From positions 62,001-126,000 of the forward strand of contig NZ_JAAIII010000003.1 of the NCBI RefSeq assembly GCF_012932425.1: a DNA stretch of 64,000 nucleotides, read 5' to 3'. Position numbers and translations under genes: made by a program. This DNA is from Bifidobacterium oedipodis (lineage in GTDB: Bacteria > Actinomycetota > Actinomycetes > Actinomycetales > Bifidobacteriaceae). The notes under the pieces are model-generated. The model was not told where the DNA came from and did no database searches. It worked only from the letters and a program-made list of their open reading frames with translations. How positions within the stretch are numbered: the first letter of the stretch is position 1; every line of letters begins with the position of its first letter. Of the stretch, positions 48,778-56,590 are shown piece after piece.

Positions 48778-49142
48778 CAGACGATCCTTTTCCCGTCCAA
48801 TTTCACGCTCATTTCATCGCCGTATTCATTCCTGACGTACCGGCGGATATATCTGAGCGTTTCGATGAATAAGTCCCTTTGAGCACGGAACAAATCCCTT
48901 TGCTCGCAGACGGTTAGAAAGCAGTGGTTTTCGTGCGTGTATCCGATCCATGTGATCGTGAGCGTGGCGTACAGGATCGCATAGTTCACGTATTCGATCT
49001 CGCTGCCGTTGACGGCCCTGATGATGTTGTATATGGTCATCAGCGCGTATAGCACGACGATTATGAGGTTCAGCCATTCCTCTTTCAGGAATGGGCGGAA
49101 TCGGTTAGACAGTCGTTTGATTCTGGTTTTTACTGTTTTCAA
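48777..49142 (-). CDS. Membrane protein, 121 aa
   Basis: A basic N-terminus, then two membrane helices (LNLIIVVLYALMTIYNIIRA; YVNYAILYATLTITWIGYTH) and a charged C-terminal helix (RDLFRAQRDLFIETLRYIRR). Function unknown; could be a superinfection or envelope factor. Confidence 0.65.
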   Translation of the reverse strand: MKTVKTRIKRLSNRFRPFLKEEWLNLIIVVLYALMTIYNIIRAVNGSEIEYVNYAILYATLTITWIGYTHENHCFLTVCEQRDLFRAQRDLFIETLRYIRRYVRNEYGDEMSVKLDGKRIV

Positions 49143-49335
49143 TTTCTTCCCTTTTCATCAAAGCGATTGCGTACAGAGTGCTGGCGATTGAACGCAGGGC
49201 GTAGTATTGCATGGCCCTGTAGTCGCTTGCCGCCTCTTTTTCGAACATGAGCCTTTTCAGGTCTTGCACCGAGTACTTGAGCACTTGATCCCTTATTTCG
49301 GGAATGCTTGTACCATCGTCGGCGTCACTGGTCAT
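49105..49335 (-). CDS. Small helical protein, 76 aa
   Basis: MTSDADDGTSIPEIRDQVLK to NQNQTTV, one long helix (DLKRLMFEKEAASDYRAMQY). It overlaps the next membrane gene by 38 bases. Confidence 0.55.
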   Translation of the reverse strand: MTSDADDGTSIPEIRDQVLKYSVQDLKRLMFEKEAASDYRAMQYYALRSIASTLYAIALMKREEIENSKNQNQTTV

Positions 49336-49864
49336 TGGGGTCTCCTCCGTAGTAGGCGTATGGGTTGGGGATTGATATTGGCGTTTCCCTGACTTTCTTG
49401 ATGGCGAGCTCCGCGCCTTTCAAATATGCATTCGTCACGCATTTGAGCAGCCATTTTCGGAAGAGGCGTTCGGCATCGGCCCGGTGTTCGACGCCGTAGA
49501 GTTTCCGGTACTGCGGGTCGCCGTGCATGACGGTGACGAAGATGCGTTCCACGGTCTGCGTATCCACTGCAAGTGCCCCGCAAACCGATTCTTTGGGGTC
49601 GTCAACGGGTTTTCTGGTTGAACTTGGGTCATTGTTCATGTCGGGTGTTTTCCGCCCGTCTAAGGACGGTTTATGATCCTCGGACTGATTCTCGACCTCC
49701 AACGGCATCGAACCTGAATAGCCCTTCCGCCCGCGTATCCACGACATGAGCCGGTTCACAAGGCTCAATTCCGACACCGATAGCTCGTTGTCCGCCTTGA
49801 GTTCCGCCAAGTGCTGGATCACCTCGTCCAACGCCATGTCGCGTTGGGTCACGTTCACAGCCAT
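49325..49864 (-). CDS. Phage protein of unknown function, 179 aa
   Basis: Start ATG 49864 (GGGATGGAGGAAATC upstream). N-terminal helical domain (VTQRDMALDEVIQHLAELKA), a polar linker, then an acidic helical C-terminus (RIFVTVMHGDPQYRKLYGVE, RLFRKWLLKCVTNAYLKGAE). No family recognised. It lies just after WhiB. Confidence 0.6.
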   Translation of the reverse strand: MAVNVTQRDMALDEVIQHLAELKADNELSVSELSLVNRLMSWIRGRKGYSGSMPLEVENQSEDHKPSLDGRKTPDMNNDPSSTRKPVDDPKESVCGALAVDTQTVERIFVTVMHGDPQYRKLYGVEHRADAERLFRKWLLKCVTNAYLKGAELAIKKVRETPISIPNPYAYYGGDPNDQ

Positions 49865-50082
49865 GATTTCCTCCATCCCTTCTGATTGCGGCTTACGCCG
49901 CCCCACATCCCGCACGTCGAGTAGCCCTCGAAGCGATGCGTGTCCGCGTATTCGCCGCACTGCCGTCTGACCGGGCATTCGCGGCAGAAGCGTGCCGCCA
50001 TGCGCTTGTCGGCGGCTTTTTTGGAGAAGAACAGTTCCGTGTCCACGCCACGGCAGTTCGCGTGTTCGCGCCACCCGCTCAT
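49855..50082 (-). CDS. WhiB-family transcription factor
   Basis: 75 residues from ATG 50082. The four Fe-S cysteines are NC (about 10), CRECPVRRQC (33, 36, 42 by spacing) and TCGMWGG with the conserved G-[MVIL]-W-G-G turn, then a basic tail (SRNQKGWRKSW). WhiB proteins occur only in Actinobacteria and their phages, where they bind sigma factors. A strong sign of host phylum. Confidence 0.92.
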   Translation of the reverse strand: MSGWREHANCRGVDTELFFSKKAADKRMAARFCRECPVRRQCGEYADTHRFEGYSTCGMWGGVSRNQKGWRKSWL

Positions 50083-50999
50083 TGGGTCACCTCCCGTAGT
50101 GCCGCCTGTTCGCCTAGGCCTTGGAAGCGCAGTCGCCGGTAGTTCCACGTCTGCGATTCGTCCAACCCGTTGGCCTCGGCCTCGCGGCCTATGTCGGCCT
50201 CGCTGGGCTTGCCCCTGTTGCGCGGCTTGGCCTTCGGGTTGCGGCGTATCCAGCCCCGCCACTCCTGCGACCAGTCCGGGCTGCGCCGGTGGTTGCGTCG
50301 GTTGAAGGCCACGAACCCGGCCACCTCGTCATCCGGCTTGACGCCCATCGACCTCGCAAACTCCATGTCCGCCTTGCTCGGCGTCCAGTCGTGGGGGATC
50401 TCGGAATCGGAATCTGAATCTTGTTGTTGTTGTTCGTTTTCGTTTTCGCGCGCGGAACTTACGTAAGTTGAACAACAACAAGAAGTATTAACTTCCTCTT
50501 CCTTATTCCCCTCCTTATTCCTTATTCCAGCGAGAATTTTTCCGGAGCCCTCACGGAGCCCTCCAGAATTTTTCTGGAGCCCTCCAGAATTTTTCTGGAA
50601 TATTCCAGAAGTCTCAGAATCGTTGGAATCACGCGGTTCCGTTTCATCGGGCCTCGGAAGATCGGAGCGTGACGGCTTGTTGATCTTCTGGTGTTTGTCC
50701 CAATTCGTTAAATAGACAAGCTGCTTCGTTTTGCCTAATACTTTCGCCTCGTAAATCTGCGCCATACCCAGTTCGGACATTTTCTGGAGGCCTCCAGTAA
50801 TTTTCTGGAGGGTTCCAGAAGCATCCTTCGCAAGACGATGCGCGAACAGATCGGACGCGATGTACACGGGGTCGTACACGCCGACCCCGTTATCATCCAC
50901 GTAGTTCAGCAAACCGATGAACAACAGCTGCTCGAAGTCGCTCAGGCTCGTGAAGTCCTCACTGCGCCACATGGACGGCTTGATCGTCCGAATACGCAT
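50079..50999 (-). CDS. Replication initiator (lambda O-like organisation)
   Basis: 306 residues. N-terminal winged-helix domain (MRIRTIKPSMWRSEDFTSLS, LLFIGLLNYVDDNGVGVYDP, YLTNWDKHQKINKPSRSDLP) of the phage replication organiser type. A Gln/Ser/Asn-rich middle contains the repeats FQKNSGG, LQKNSGG, LREGSG. The C-terminal part (PSKADMEFARSMGVKPDDEV, WSQEWRGWIRRN) resembles helicase-recruiting domains. The DNA of the middle carries palindromic iterons, as in lambda O. Confidence 0.82.
   Translation of the reverse strand: MRIRTIKPSMWRSEDFTSLSDFEQLLFIGLLNYVDDNGVGVYDPVYIASDLFAHRLAKDASGTLQKITGGLQKMSELGMAQIYEAKVLGKTKQLVYLTNWDKHQKINKPSRSDLPRPDETEPRDSNDSETSGIFQKNSGGLQKNSGGLREGSGKILAGIRNKEGNKEEEVNTSCCCSTYVSSARENENEQQQQDSDSDSEIPHDWTPSKADMEFARSMGVKPDDEVAGFVAFNRRNHRRSPDWSQEWRGWIRRNPKAKPRNRGKPSEADIGREAEANGLDESQTWNYRRLRFQGLGEQAALREVTQ
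50541..50620. repeat. Origin iterons, cluster 1 (inside initiator gene)
   Basis: Two perfect 17-bp palindromes TCCAGAATTTTTCTGGA at 50562 and 50583, a half site at 50604, and a degenerate one at about 50541. The period is exactly 21 bp (two helical turns). The same DNA encodes the seven-residue repeat of the initiator. Confidence 0.75.
50772..50830. repeat. Origin iterons, cluster 2
   Basis: TCCAGTAATTTTCTGGA at 50793, with half sites at 50772 and 50814, again a 21-bp period. It matches the palindrome of cluster 1 with two changes. Confidence 0.65.
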
Positions 51000-51011
51000 C
51001 AGACACCTCTT

Positions 51012-51239
51012 TTAATTCATTTCTGCAAGAATCGAAGCGGCTATGCCGACCATCATGGCTATGCCAAGCACGGGCACCAAGGCCGCTAGGAAGATTCCGG
51101 TTGCGGCTTCCAACCGATTCGACAGGTCGTCGTTGTCGAACAGCCAATAGAAAACGAGCGACATGACCCAGCAGACTCCGGAGCCTATGAGGCAGAAGAA
51201 CACCGCGATCAGCGTCCCGGCGACAAGCATGTTCTCCAT
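51012..51239 (-). CDS. Small membrane protein, 75 aa
   Basis: MENMLVAGTLIAVFFCLIGS, then VCWVMSLVFYWLF and a second pair of hydrophobic stretches (IFLAALVPVLGIAMMVGIAA). Up to three membrane helices. One of four adjacent small membrane proteins. Confidence 0.6.
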   Translation of the reverse strand: MENMLVAGTLIAVFFCLIGSGVCWVMSLVFYWLFDNDDLSNRLEAATGIFLAALVPVLGIAMMVGIAASILAEMN

Positions 51240-51241
51240 GA

Positions 51242-51466
51242 TCAGAAACCTCCCCTGTCAGTCACCATCACCGCGATGCCGCTATCGGCCGCACACAGCG
51301 TCGCTCCGCCGAGGAACACACTGGCGGCAATCCCACCATCCGGGGTGTGCAGTAGTCCGAACATGTTTCCGAACCATGTGATGAACAGGAGCACGTGGAA
51401 AGCGAACAGGAGAAGCAACCCGAGAACGATGATCGTCCTGCGCACCCATTTCATATCGTCTTTCAT
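51242..51466 (-). CDS. Small membrane protein, 74 aa
   Basis: ATG 51466: MKDDMKWVRRTIIVLGLLLL, two hydrophobic helices, ending MVTDRGGF. Clear AGGAGAC site upstream. Confidence 0.6.
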   Translation of the reverse strand: MKDDMKWVRRTIIVLGLLLLFAFHVLLFITWFGNMFGLLHTPDGGIAASVFLGGATLCAADSGIAVMVTDRGGF

Positions 51467-51479
51467 ATGAAGTCTCCTT

Positions 51480-51797
51480 TCAGAATGTGATGTCTTCCAA
51501 GCTTGTGTGCGTGGCCGCGTACCGGTTCCATGCGCCCAACACCTCACGGCTTGTCGTGCGGCATCCGACCGCGTATTCACTGCCGCCGCACCGGCATCTG
51601 ACGCACCACCCGTAGGTGGGGATGCGAATGCCGCGAATACGGTTGCCCCTGTGGTTCCAATCCCATTCGATGATGTATTGGGATGCCGGGAACGAGACGG
51701 TCAGGCCATAGTGGATGCTGGTGAACGGCCCCATCCGTTTCCGATAGGCGAGGCGTGGAATGCTGCTGCAACCGGGGCATGGGAGCAGTCTCAGCAT
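51480..51797 (-). CDS. Lar-like restriction alleviation protein
   Basis: 105 residues from ATG 51797. LLPCPGCSSIPRLAYRKR, then GWCVRCRCGGSEYAVGCRTT and EVLGAWNRYA is the Lar plan: a CPxC zinc pair, a second C-x-C pair and the ending WN-R. In E. coli Rac prophage, Lar modulates type I restriction. A similar anti-restriction role is plausible here. Confidence 0.75.
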   Translation of the reverse strand: MLRLLPCPGCSSIPRLAYRKRMGPFTSIHYGLTVSFPASQYIIEWDWNHRGNRIRGIRIPTYGWCVRCRCGGSEYAVGCRTTSREVLGAWNRYAATHTSLEDITF

Positions 51798-52006
51798 GAT
51801 TCCACCTCCGGCAGTTCGCCAGCTAGAAAGCCCACGCAAATGCCGCCGATCATCACCACTATGGAGAGCATTATGATCGCTCCGCCGACGCAGTAGAGTC
51901 TCATGCCCAGATCGTCATTATCGGCGATTAACGCGCACAGGCCTGCGATAATGACGAGACCACCGACCGCAGCTATGGTTAGCACGATTATGATTAGCGT
52001 GTTCAT
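51791..52006 (-). CDS. Small membrane protein, 71 aa
   Basis: MNTLIIIVLTIAAVGGLVII and IIMLSIVVMIGGICVGFLAG are two membrane helices. The start overlaps the TAA of the tiny gene upstream (TAATG). Confidence 0.6.
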   Translation of the reverse strand: MNTLIIIVLTIAAVGGLVIIAGLCALIADNDDLGMRLYCVGGAIIMLSIVVMIGGICVGFLAGELPEVESC

Positions 52007-52074
52007 TATTTACTTCCGATCCATGCGATGAATACGATTGCCGCCAATATCAGGACGAACACCACGGTTTCCAC
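52006..52074 (-). CDS. Tiny membrane peptide, 22 aa
   Basis: GTG 52074 overlaps the upstream TAG (TAGTG), and its TAA overlaps the next ATG (TAATG), so it exactly fills the gap between two genes. The product METVVFVLILAAIVFIAWIG plus SK is one membrane helix. Perhaps only a coupling spacer, but the sequence is a coherent transmembrane peptide. Confidence 0.4.
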   Translation of the reverse strand: METVVFVLILAAIVFIAWIGSK

Positions 52075-52481
52075 TAGACCCGCACCCACACCTTGTAGTC
52101 TTCATGCCGTTCGCAGTACGCTTTCAGGCCCAACAGCCACATCCCGCATTCCTTGACGCTGCCCCACGTGATGAGCAGTCCATCCTTGTCGCGGAAATAC
52201 AGGTCTTCCAGCACGTATTGTGGTGTCTTGTCCATTTCCTCGAAGGCCTTATTGACCATCGCGGCGACTTCCTTGCCTGTATGCCCGTCCATATCGTCCA
52301 AAGGATGCACGTTGTAGGCTGTGAGCAGACGGGAATAGTTGCTTGTTATATGGGATCGGACGCCGTAGTAGCATGGGTCGTACGGCGAGTAGTCCTGTAT
52401 TTTCTCTTCCCACTCGCCGCAGCACTTGTCGAGCAGTGTTTCCGCTACGTCGGGGTGTGCCACATAAACGTCGTAGCTCAT
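52074..52481 (-). CDS. Phage protein of unknown function, 135 aa
   Basis: MSYDVYVAHPDVAETLLDKC, then SNYSRLLTAYNVHPLDDMDG and VKECGMWLLGLKAYCERHED. A compact soluble protein with a conserved-looking SNYSR/WGSVKEC core. AGGAG upstream. Confidence 0.65.
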   Translation of the reverse strand: MSYDVYVAHPDVAETLLDKCCGEWEEKIQDYSPYDPCYYGVRSHITSNYSRLLTAYNVHPLDDMDGHTGKEVAAMVNKAFEEMDKTPQYVLEDLYFRDKDGLLITWGSVKECGMWLLGLKAYCERHEDYKVWVRV

Positions 52482-52484
52482 TGG

Positions 52485-52949
52485 TTATTCCTCTCCTGTC
52501 ATTGGCGTGAGGGCGATGGTCGCGCCGATTGGATGTTCACGGTCTGCGTAGAGCTTCAACACAGTGTTGAAACCGTAGATACGGGAGTCTTCGACCATGA
52601 CGCCGCCCTCCTGTAAACCGTCGTTGACGGCGCGCACCAGCTTGTCCAAGTCCCCGCCGCCACGGGCTTTCGCTGTTTTCGTTGCCGGCACCTCGAACAT
52701 TGGTTTCTTCGGCCGTGGCATACGGAACACGATGCTTTCCATCAGGGGACAGTCGTAGGGCTTCAACCCCTCGGCCCGCATGACCGCGTTCGCGGTCAAC
52801 GCCACGGCCCTCTGCCAGCCGTCCAACCGGTCATCATCCGGCATGGCGCGGCCGTGGCCTACGGTGTAGGGTTTCACACTGCCCTTGGTTATCGGCAGCA
52901 TGTGCTGCACCGAACAGGTGAATATGCGCCCATTGTTCGTTTCACTCAT
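52485..52949 (-). CDS. RusA-like Holliday junction resolvase
   Basis: 154 residues from ATG 52949. The C-terminal TKTAKARGGGDLDKLVRAVN, GLQEGGVMVEDSRIYG carries the Asp residues of the RusA active site (D-x-DK, ED-S-x). It resolves recombination junctions made by the Erf pathway nearby. Some of the usual D-D residues are replaced by E-D. Confidence 0.8.
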   Translation of the reverse strand: MSETNNGRIFTCSVQHMLPITKGSVKPYTVGHGRAMPDDDRLDGWQRAVALTANAVMRAEGLKPYDCPLMESIVFRMPRPKKPMFEVPATKTAKARGGGDLDKLVRAVNDGLQEGGVMVEDSRIYGFNTVLKLYADREHPIGATIALTPMTGEE

Positions 52950-53118
52950 TTGGACTCCAGTCAACGGGGTCGGAACACCGGTCGTCGGCGTCCTCGGTCA
53001 GTTTCTCCAACTCGCATTCCGGGCACGGGATAAGCCGGAACGGATATATCGGGCACCCGTGTATCGGGCACAGTTCACGGTCGGGCGGTTCCTCTTGGAT
53101 CAATGGGTTCAATGCCAT
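52942..53118 (-). CDS. Small zinc-finger protein, 58 aa
   Basis: MALNPLIQEEPPDRELCPIH, then GCPIYPFRLIPCPECELEKL: two C-x2-C/C-x4-C pairs for one zinc. ATG 53118 overlaps the 3' end of the upstream gene. Confidence 0.6.
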   Translation of the reverse strand: MALNPLIQEEPPDRELCPIHGCPIYPFRLIPCPECELEKLTEDADDRCSDPVDWSPNE

Positions 53119-53270
53119 GAGAAGAACATCTCCCCGCTTGGTCTGATCAGATATCGCGGCCCGCGATTGAACCTCTCCCACAGTTCGACATCACTGTGGT
53201 GGAGCGCGGAACGGAACGAGGGGTGCTCGCAGAACACCTTGTACAGGATTCGGAATTGCCATTCCATCAT
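53109..53270 (-). CDS. Small protein, 53 aa
   Basis: MMEWQFRILYKVFCEHPSFR to EMFFSWH. ATG 53270 overlaps the upstream stop. Function unknown. Confidence 0.5.
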   Translation of the reverse strand: MMEWQFRILYKVFCEHPSFRSALHHSDVELWERFNRGPRYLIRPSGEMFFSWH

Positions 53271-53536
53271 CGCGGGTACGCCCTCGCCATCACACGGCAT
53301 TCCCTGACCGCGATGTAATCGGGGTCTTTCTGCCAGTCGAACCGCATGTCCGGGTGCAGCTTTTTGAAGCGGAGGCGCACGTAGTCCATGGCGACGCACG
53401 CCGTCTCATAGCTGCTGAACTCGAACGGCAGTCCCACCCACTCCCCCGTCTGCTTCTCGGTAAGCAGCAGTTCGGTGAGTGCGGCCATGCGTTCGCAGGA
53501 CTCATGCCAGCTGGGGTCGTCAGAAGGCCGGGTCAT
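53267..53536 (-). CDS. Phage protein of unknown function, 89 aa
   Basis: MTRPSDDPSWHESCERMAAL, then EFSSYETACVAMDYVRLRFK. The start lies inside the SSB 3' end in another frame. No motif. Confidence 0.55.
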   Translation of the reverse strand: MTRPSDDPSWHESCERMAALTELLLTEKQTGEWVGLPFEFSSYETACVAMDYVRLRFKKLHPDMRFDWQKDPDYIAVRECRVMARAYPR

Positions 53537-54119
53537 CATCCACCCCCGATTGCGGTGCCGACCACGGGTCATTCGACGGCGTGGCAACCGCCTGCTGGCT
53601 GAACGGATCGCTTGGCGTGGCCGGGATGGGCGGCTGGGCCGACTGGTTTGGCGCGCCGAACGTTGGCCCGTTCTGCGTGAAACCAGCACCAGCATTGTTG
53701 TTCTGGAAGCCTTGATTGTTCTGGTAGCCGCCGCCTTGGAAGCCCTGACCGGTCTGCTGGCGTTGAACCTGAGCCGTCGCATAACGCAATGACGGGCCGA
53801 TTTCATCCACCTGCAACTCCAAGGCCGTACGCTGCGAACCATCCTTCGCCGTATACGAGCGCTGCTGCAAACGGCCCTGCGCTATCACGCGCATACCCTT
53901 GCACAAGGTTTGCGCGCAATGCGCGGCCATGTCACGCCAAGCCGAGCAGCGCAGGAACAACGCCTGACCATCCTCATACTGGTTCGTCTGACGATTCCAG
54001 TTACGCGGCGTGCTGGCTATCGTGAATGAAGCCACGTTCGAACCGTTCTGCAACGTCCTAAGCTCAGGGTCGGCGGTCAGATTACCCACGATGGTGACAA
54101 CAGTCTCCCCAGCCATCAC
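53520..54119 (-). CDS. ssb: Single-stranded DNA-binding protein
   Basis: 199 residues. OB-fold N-terminus (TVVTIVGNLTADPELRTLQN, VASFTIASTPRNWNRQTNQY, FLRCSAWRDMAAHCAQTLCK, RVIAQGRLQQRSYTAKDGSQ), a Gln/Asn/Gly-rich linker, and the acidic tip VDDDPAF that recruits replication and repair partners. It coats ssDNA for phage replication and Erf annealing. Downstream of Erf in the same operon. Confidence 0.95.
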   Translation of the reverse strand: MMAGETVVTIVGNLTADPELRTLQNGSNVASFTIASTPRNWNRQTNQYEDGQALFLRCSAWRDMAAHCAQTLCKGMRVIAQGRLQQRSYTAKDGSQRTALELQVDEIGPSLRYATAQVQRQQTGQGFQGGGYQNNQGFQNNNAGAGFTQNGPTFGAPNQSAQPPIPATPSDPFSQQAVATPSNDPWSAPQSGVDDDPAF

Positions 54120-55186
54120 ACACCAGCCTTCACATCAGCATCATAGACCAGCTTCATGCGGGTGAACGGGAAACGACCAGCCTCGCGCGAAGTCTCAAGG
54201 AACTTCACAGGGCCCTGAGCATAGGAAGGAGCGTACCCGCCGTTATGATCCGTGATCGGCCTATAGTTGTACCCGTCGTAATACCAGACGCTGCCGGTAG
54301 CGGCCTTCCACAATCCCGGCTTGTCGGGGATTCTGTCGCCATTGAGGTTCGGGTCGTCAACGGACGTGGTCGCCTCAACGGGCTTCTCCATGTAGAGGAT
54401 CTTCGTGAACGGGAACAGGCGCTCACGGCGGGCGATACGCATGAACATGTCGGCATTCACCGGACTGCCATGCGTGTAGTTCCCATCCTTGTCCCTAATG
54501 GGAGTGAAGCACGCGCCGTCGTAAACCCAGACGCTATCATTCCCAGCGCGCCAGAAACCCGGAGTGAAACCATTCGCCTTACTGTTGGCCGCAACGTCTT
54601 CAGCTTCCTTAACGGGCTTGTCCTCCGATGGGCCCTCAGGCCCTTTGGGACAACGGCGTTCCTTCTCGCGGGTCGCGTAGTCGAACACCCAAGTAATCGT
54701 TCTGATAGAGACACCGTAGATGTAGCACCAGCACCAGTCGAACTCGTTCACATGGGAGGCGGGGCCGCTGAGCTTCTTTTCCTCATCGTTCACATGGAAG
54801 AAATGCACGATATCGCCGTCACGCACCTGCTTCCAGTCATCGATGCGTTCTTTTTCCTTCGGACGGCTATTCAGGAAGGATATTGAGGCTTCGAAATTAT
54901 TCTCATACACTTTCAGGTTCTTCACCCGGAAGTGGTCATCGTACTGGCCGTCGATCAAAGCCGGCAGTTTCTTCCCGCAGCAATCAACTATCAGCACGGA
55001 TTCCTTCGGAGCCTTGCAGCCATTGAAGAACAAGCTGAGAAGATCGAGGTCGCCAAGCTCGTGAATCATCTCATGCAATTCACCCATGTAATGGCCTACC
55101 TTGATTACATCGTCCTTATCCTTTTCGACGTCGAACACGGCCCACATGCCCGGCTTCGCATCCGCGTATTCAACTTGCTTGCTCAT
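54116..55186 (-). CDS. Protein with two PF-type repeats
   Basis: 356 residues between SSB and Erf. The N-terminal region (PGMWAVFDVEKDKDDVIKVG) and a middle domain (DGDIVHFFHVNDEEKKLSGP) precede two similar C-terminal units: GFWRAGNDSVWVYDGACFTP to LFPFTKIL, and GLWKAATGSVWYYDGYNYRP to RFPFTRMKL. They share the P-G-[FL]-W and PFT plan of the small paralogues at 46427, 46743 and 48415. Role unknown. Confidence 0.7.
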   Translation of the reverse strand: MSKQVEYADAKPGMWAVFDVEKDKDDVIKVGHYMGELHEMIHELGDLDLLSLFFNGCKAPKESVLIVDCCGKKLPALIDGQYDDHFRVKNLKVYENNFEASISFLNSRPKEKERIDDWKQVRDGDIVHFFHVNDEEKKLSGPASHVNEFDWCWCYIYGVSIRTITWVFDYATREKERRCPKGPEGPSEDKPVKEAEDVAANSKANGFTPGFWRAGNDSVWVYDGACFTPIRDKDGNYTHGSPVNADMFMRIARRERLFPFTKILYMEKPVEATTSVDDPNLNGDRIPDKPGLWKAATGSVWYYDGYNYRPITDHNGGYAPSYAQGPVKFLETSREAGRFPFTRMKLVYDADVKAGV

Positions 55187-55839
55187 TGCTGTTGTCCTTC
55201 CTTTGCCGCCTGAGCGCGCTGCTGCGCGATGGCGTTCATCTGCTTGGTCAAATATTTGATGACCGTCTCCGCCTGAATATCGTTCAGATCACTGGCCTTC
55301 TCGATAGGCTGGCCCGCCAAAGCCGCCAAATACAGGGTGCAAGCCTGCAACCGGTCGGTCACTCCCAACGAGTGGAATAATGCGTTGATCGACTGCGACT
55401 GCTGGGTTGTGCTCGGCTTCGGCTGACGCTCCTGCTGCTGTGGCACGTTCGGCATCTCGTCCGTATCGTCGGCGGCGATACCGAACGTGAGCTGGATGCT
55501 GTACCTTTTCGCATAGCTGATGCCGATGCCGTCCGCCTGAGCGGGACTGTTGCCGCCGGCAGACCTCACACGCACATGCCCCGACGGTTCAGACCAACCC
55601 TCGTTCGGATCAGGCCTGCCGTCACCTTCGGGAACATGACGCCACTGGGTGACCATGACCAAGGTGGGACGAACCGAACCATCCTCCCAAGGCCAGTCCA
55701 TGACGATCTGATCGTTCTTGATTTCGATGGGGTCGAACAGCTCATGCACGACGCGAAGCGTGTCGGCAAGGCTTGCGTAGTTGTAGGAGAAGCGGCCCGC
55801 GTTCGCGGTCTTCGACTTCTCAACAATTGGAGCCGCCAT
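55183..55839 (-). CDS. Erf-family ssDNA annealing recombinase
   Basis: 218 residues. Residues ~1-130 match ERF: NAGRFSYNYASLADTLRVVH, a Q-W-R-H loop, GIGISYAKRYSIQLTFGIAA with ADDTDEM. The C-terminal part is Gln-rich and helical. It anneals homologous single strands and circularises phage DNA. It acts with SSB and RusA encoded just downstream. Confidence 0.9.
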   Translation of the reverse strand: MAAPIVEKSKTANAGRFSYNYASLADTLRVVHELFDPIEIKNDQIVMDWPWEDGSVRPTLVMVTQWRHVPEGDGRPDPNEGWSEPSGHVRVRSAGGNSPAQADGIGISYAKRYSIQLTFGIAADDTDEMPNVPQQQERQPKPSTTQQSQSINALFHSLGVTDRLQACTLYLAALAGQPIEKASDLNDIQAETVIKYLTKQMNAIAQQRAQAAKEGQQQ

Positions 55840-56351
55840 CAGAGTTCACCGCCGTTGTCGAGCAGCAGCTGAGATTCGGGCAGTGTGCTGCGCTGCCAGA
55901 TTTCCGCGACCTTGCTCTTATCAGTGGTGAGGCGCAATTGCGGGCCGCGGCTCGAACCCATCTCCACGCCGTCAGGCAGTTCACCGGTTTCCTCGATGAC
56001 CTTCTCAAGGAACGCCTTCTTCAACGCCGTCTCCTTGGGGTACGGCACCGGGTACACGTCATCGTCGTAGCCCTTCGAATGCAGCCAGTTCGCCAAGGCG
56101 AGCTTGTCCTTCACCCTCGGATCGGTGGAACCGTTGCCGCGCGTCTTCTCCAAACGCCCGTACACCTGGCCGTCGATGACCACGTTCAACGATTCGCCCG
56201 AGTCGAGCTTGTCATCGAGGTACCGGTCGTAGCTTTTCTCCAATGCGGCGGCGCGATCCTTGATGGCGCGCAGTTTGAACTTCCTGCCGGCCGCTTCTGG
56301 GACGCTGATGTTGCCGTCCATGATGTCGCTGATTTCAATGTTGTCGCTCAT
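55839..56351 (-). CDS. Phage protein paired with Erf, 170 aa
   Basis: MSDNIEISDIMDGNISVPEA, then RDLDDKLDSGE-like charged sequence and DVYPVPYPKETALKKAFLEK. A conserved partner gene upstream of Erf in many actinophages. No enzymatic motif; possibly a nuclease inhibitor or recombination factor. Confidence 0.65.
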   Translation of the reverse strand: MSDNIEISDIMDGNISVPEAAGRKFKLRAIKDRAAALEKSYDRYLDDKLDSGESLNVVIDGQVYGRLEKTRGNGSTDPRVKDKLALANWLHSKGYDDDVYPVPYPKETALKKAFLEKVIEETGELPDGVEMGSSRGPQLRLTTDKSKVAEIWQRSTLPESQLLLDNGGEL

Positions 56352-56587
56352 AGGTAGCTCTTCCTTAGAAATAGTTCGATTGTCTTGTCGTTGTCCGGCT
56401 GTTCGCCGGTCAACTCGGTCAGGCGGTTAGTCAGCCGCTGGTTTTCCTTCCACAGTTCCTTGATGGTGACCTCGACCTTCTCCAAGAGGTCATCGACCTC
56501 CTGAATGTCGTAGCCCTCGCGGATCCTGTGCGTCTGGAACACCGCCTGTCTCACGTCGTTGGGTGTCAACAGTGCCGGGTTACTCAT
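56348..56587 (-). CDS. DivIVA-domain-like small protein
   Basis: 79 residues. LTPNDVRQAVFQTHRIREGY then DIQEVDDLLEKVEVTIKELW and a coiled coil (KENQRLTNRLTELTGEQPDN) match the N-terminal membrane-binding and early coiled-coil segment of DivIVA/Wag31, the polar growth organiser of Actinobacteria, but without its long C-terminal coiled coil. A phage-borne fragment could act as a decoy. Confidence 0.7.
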   Translation of the reverse strand: MSNPALLTPNDVRQAVFQTHRIREGYDIQEVDDLLEKVEVTIKELWKENQRLTNRLTELTGEQPDNDKTIELFLRKSYL

Positions 56588-56590
56588 TTT

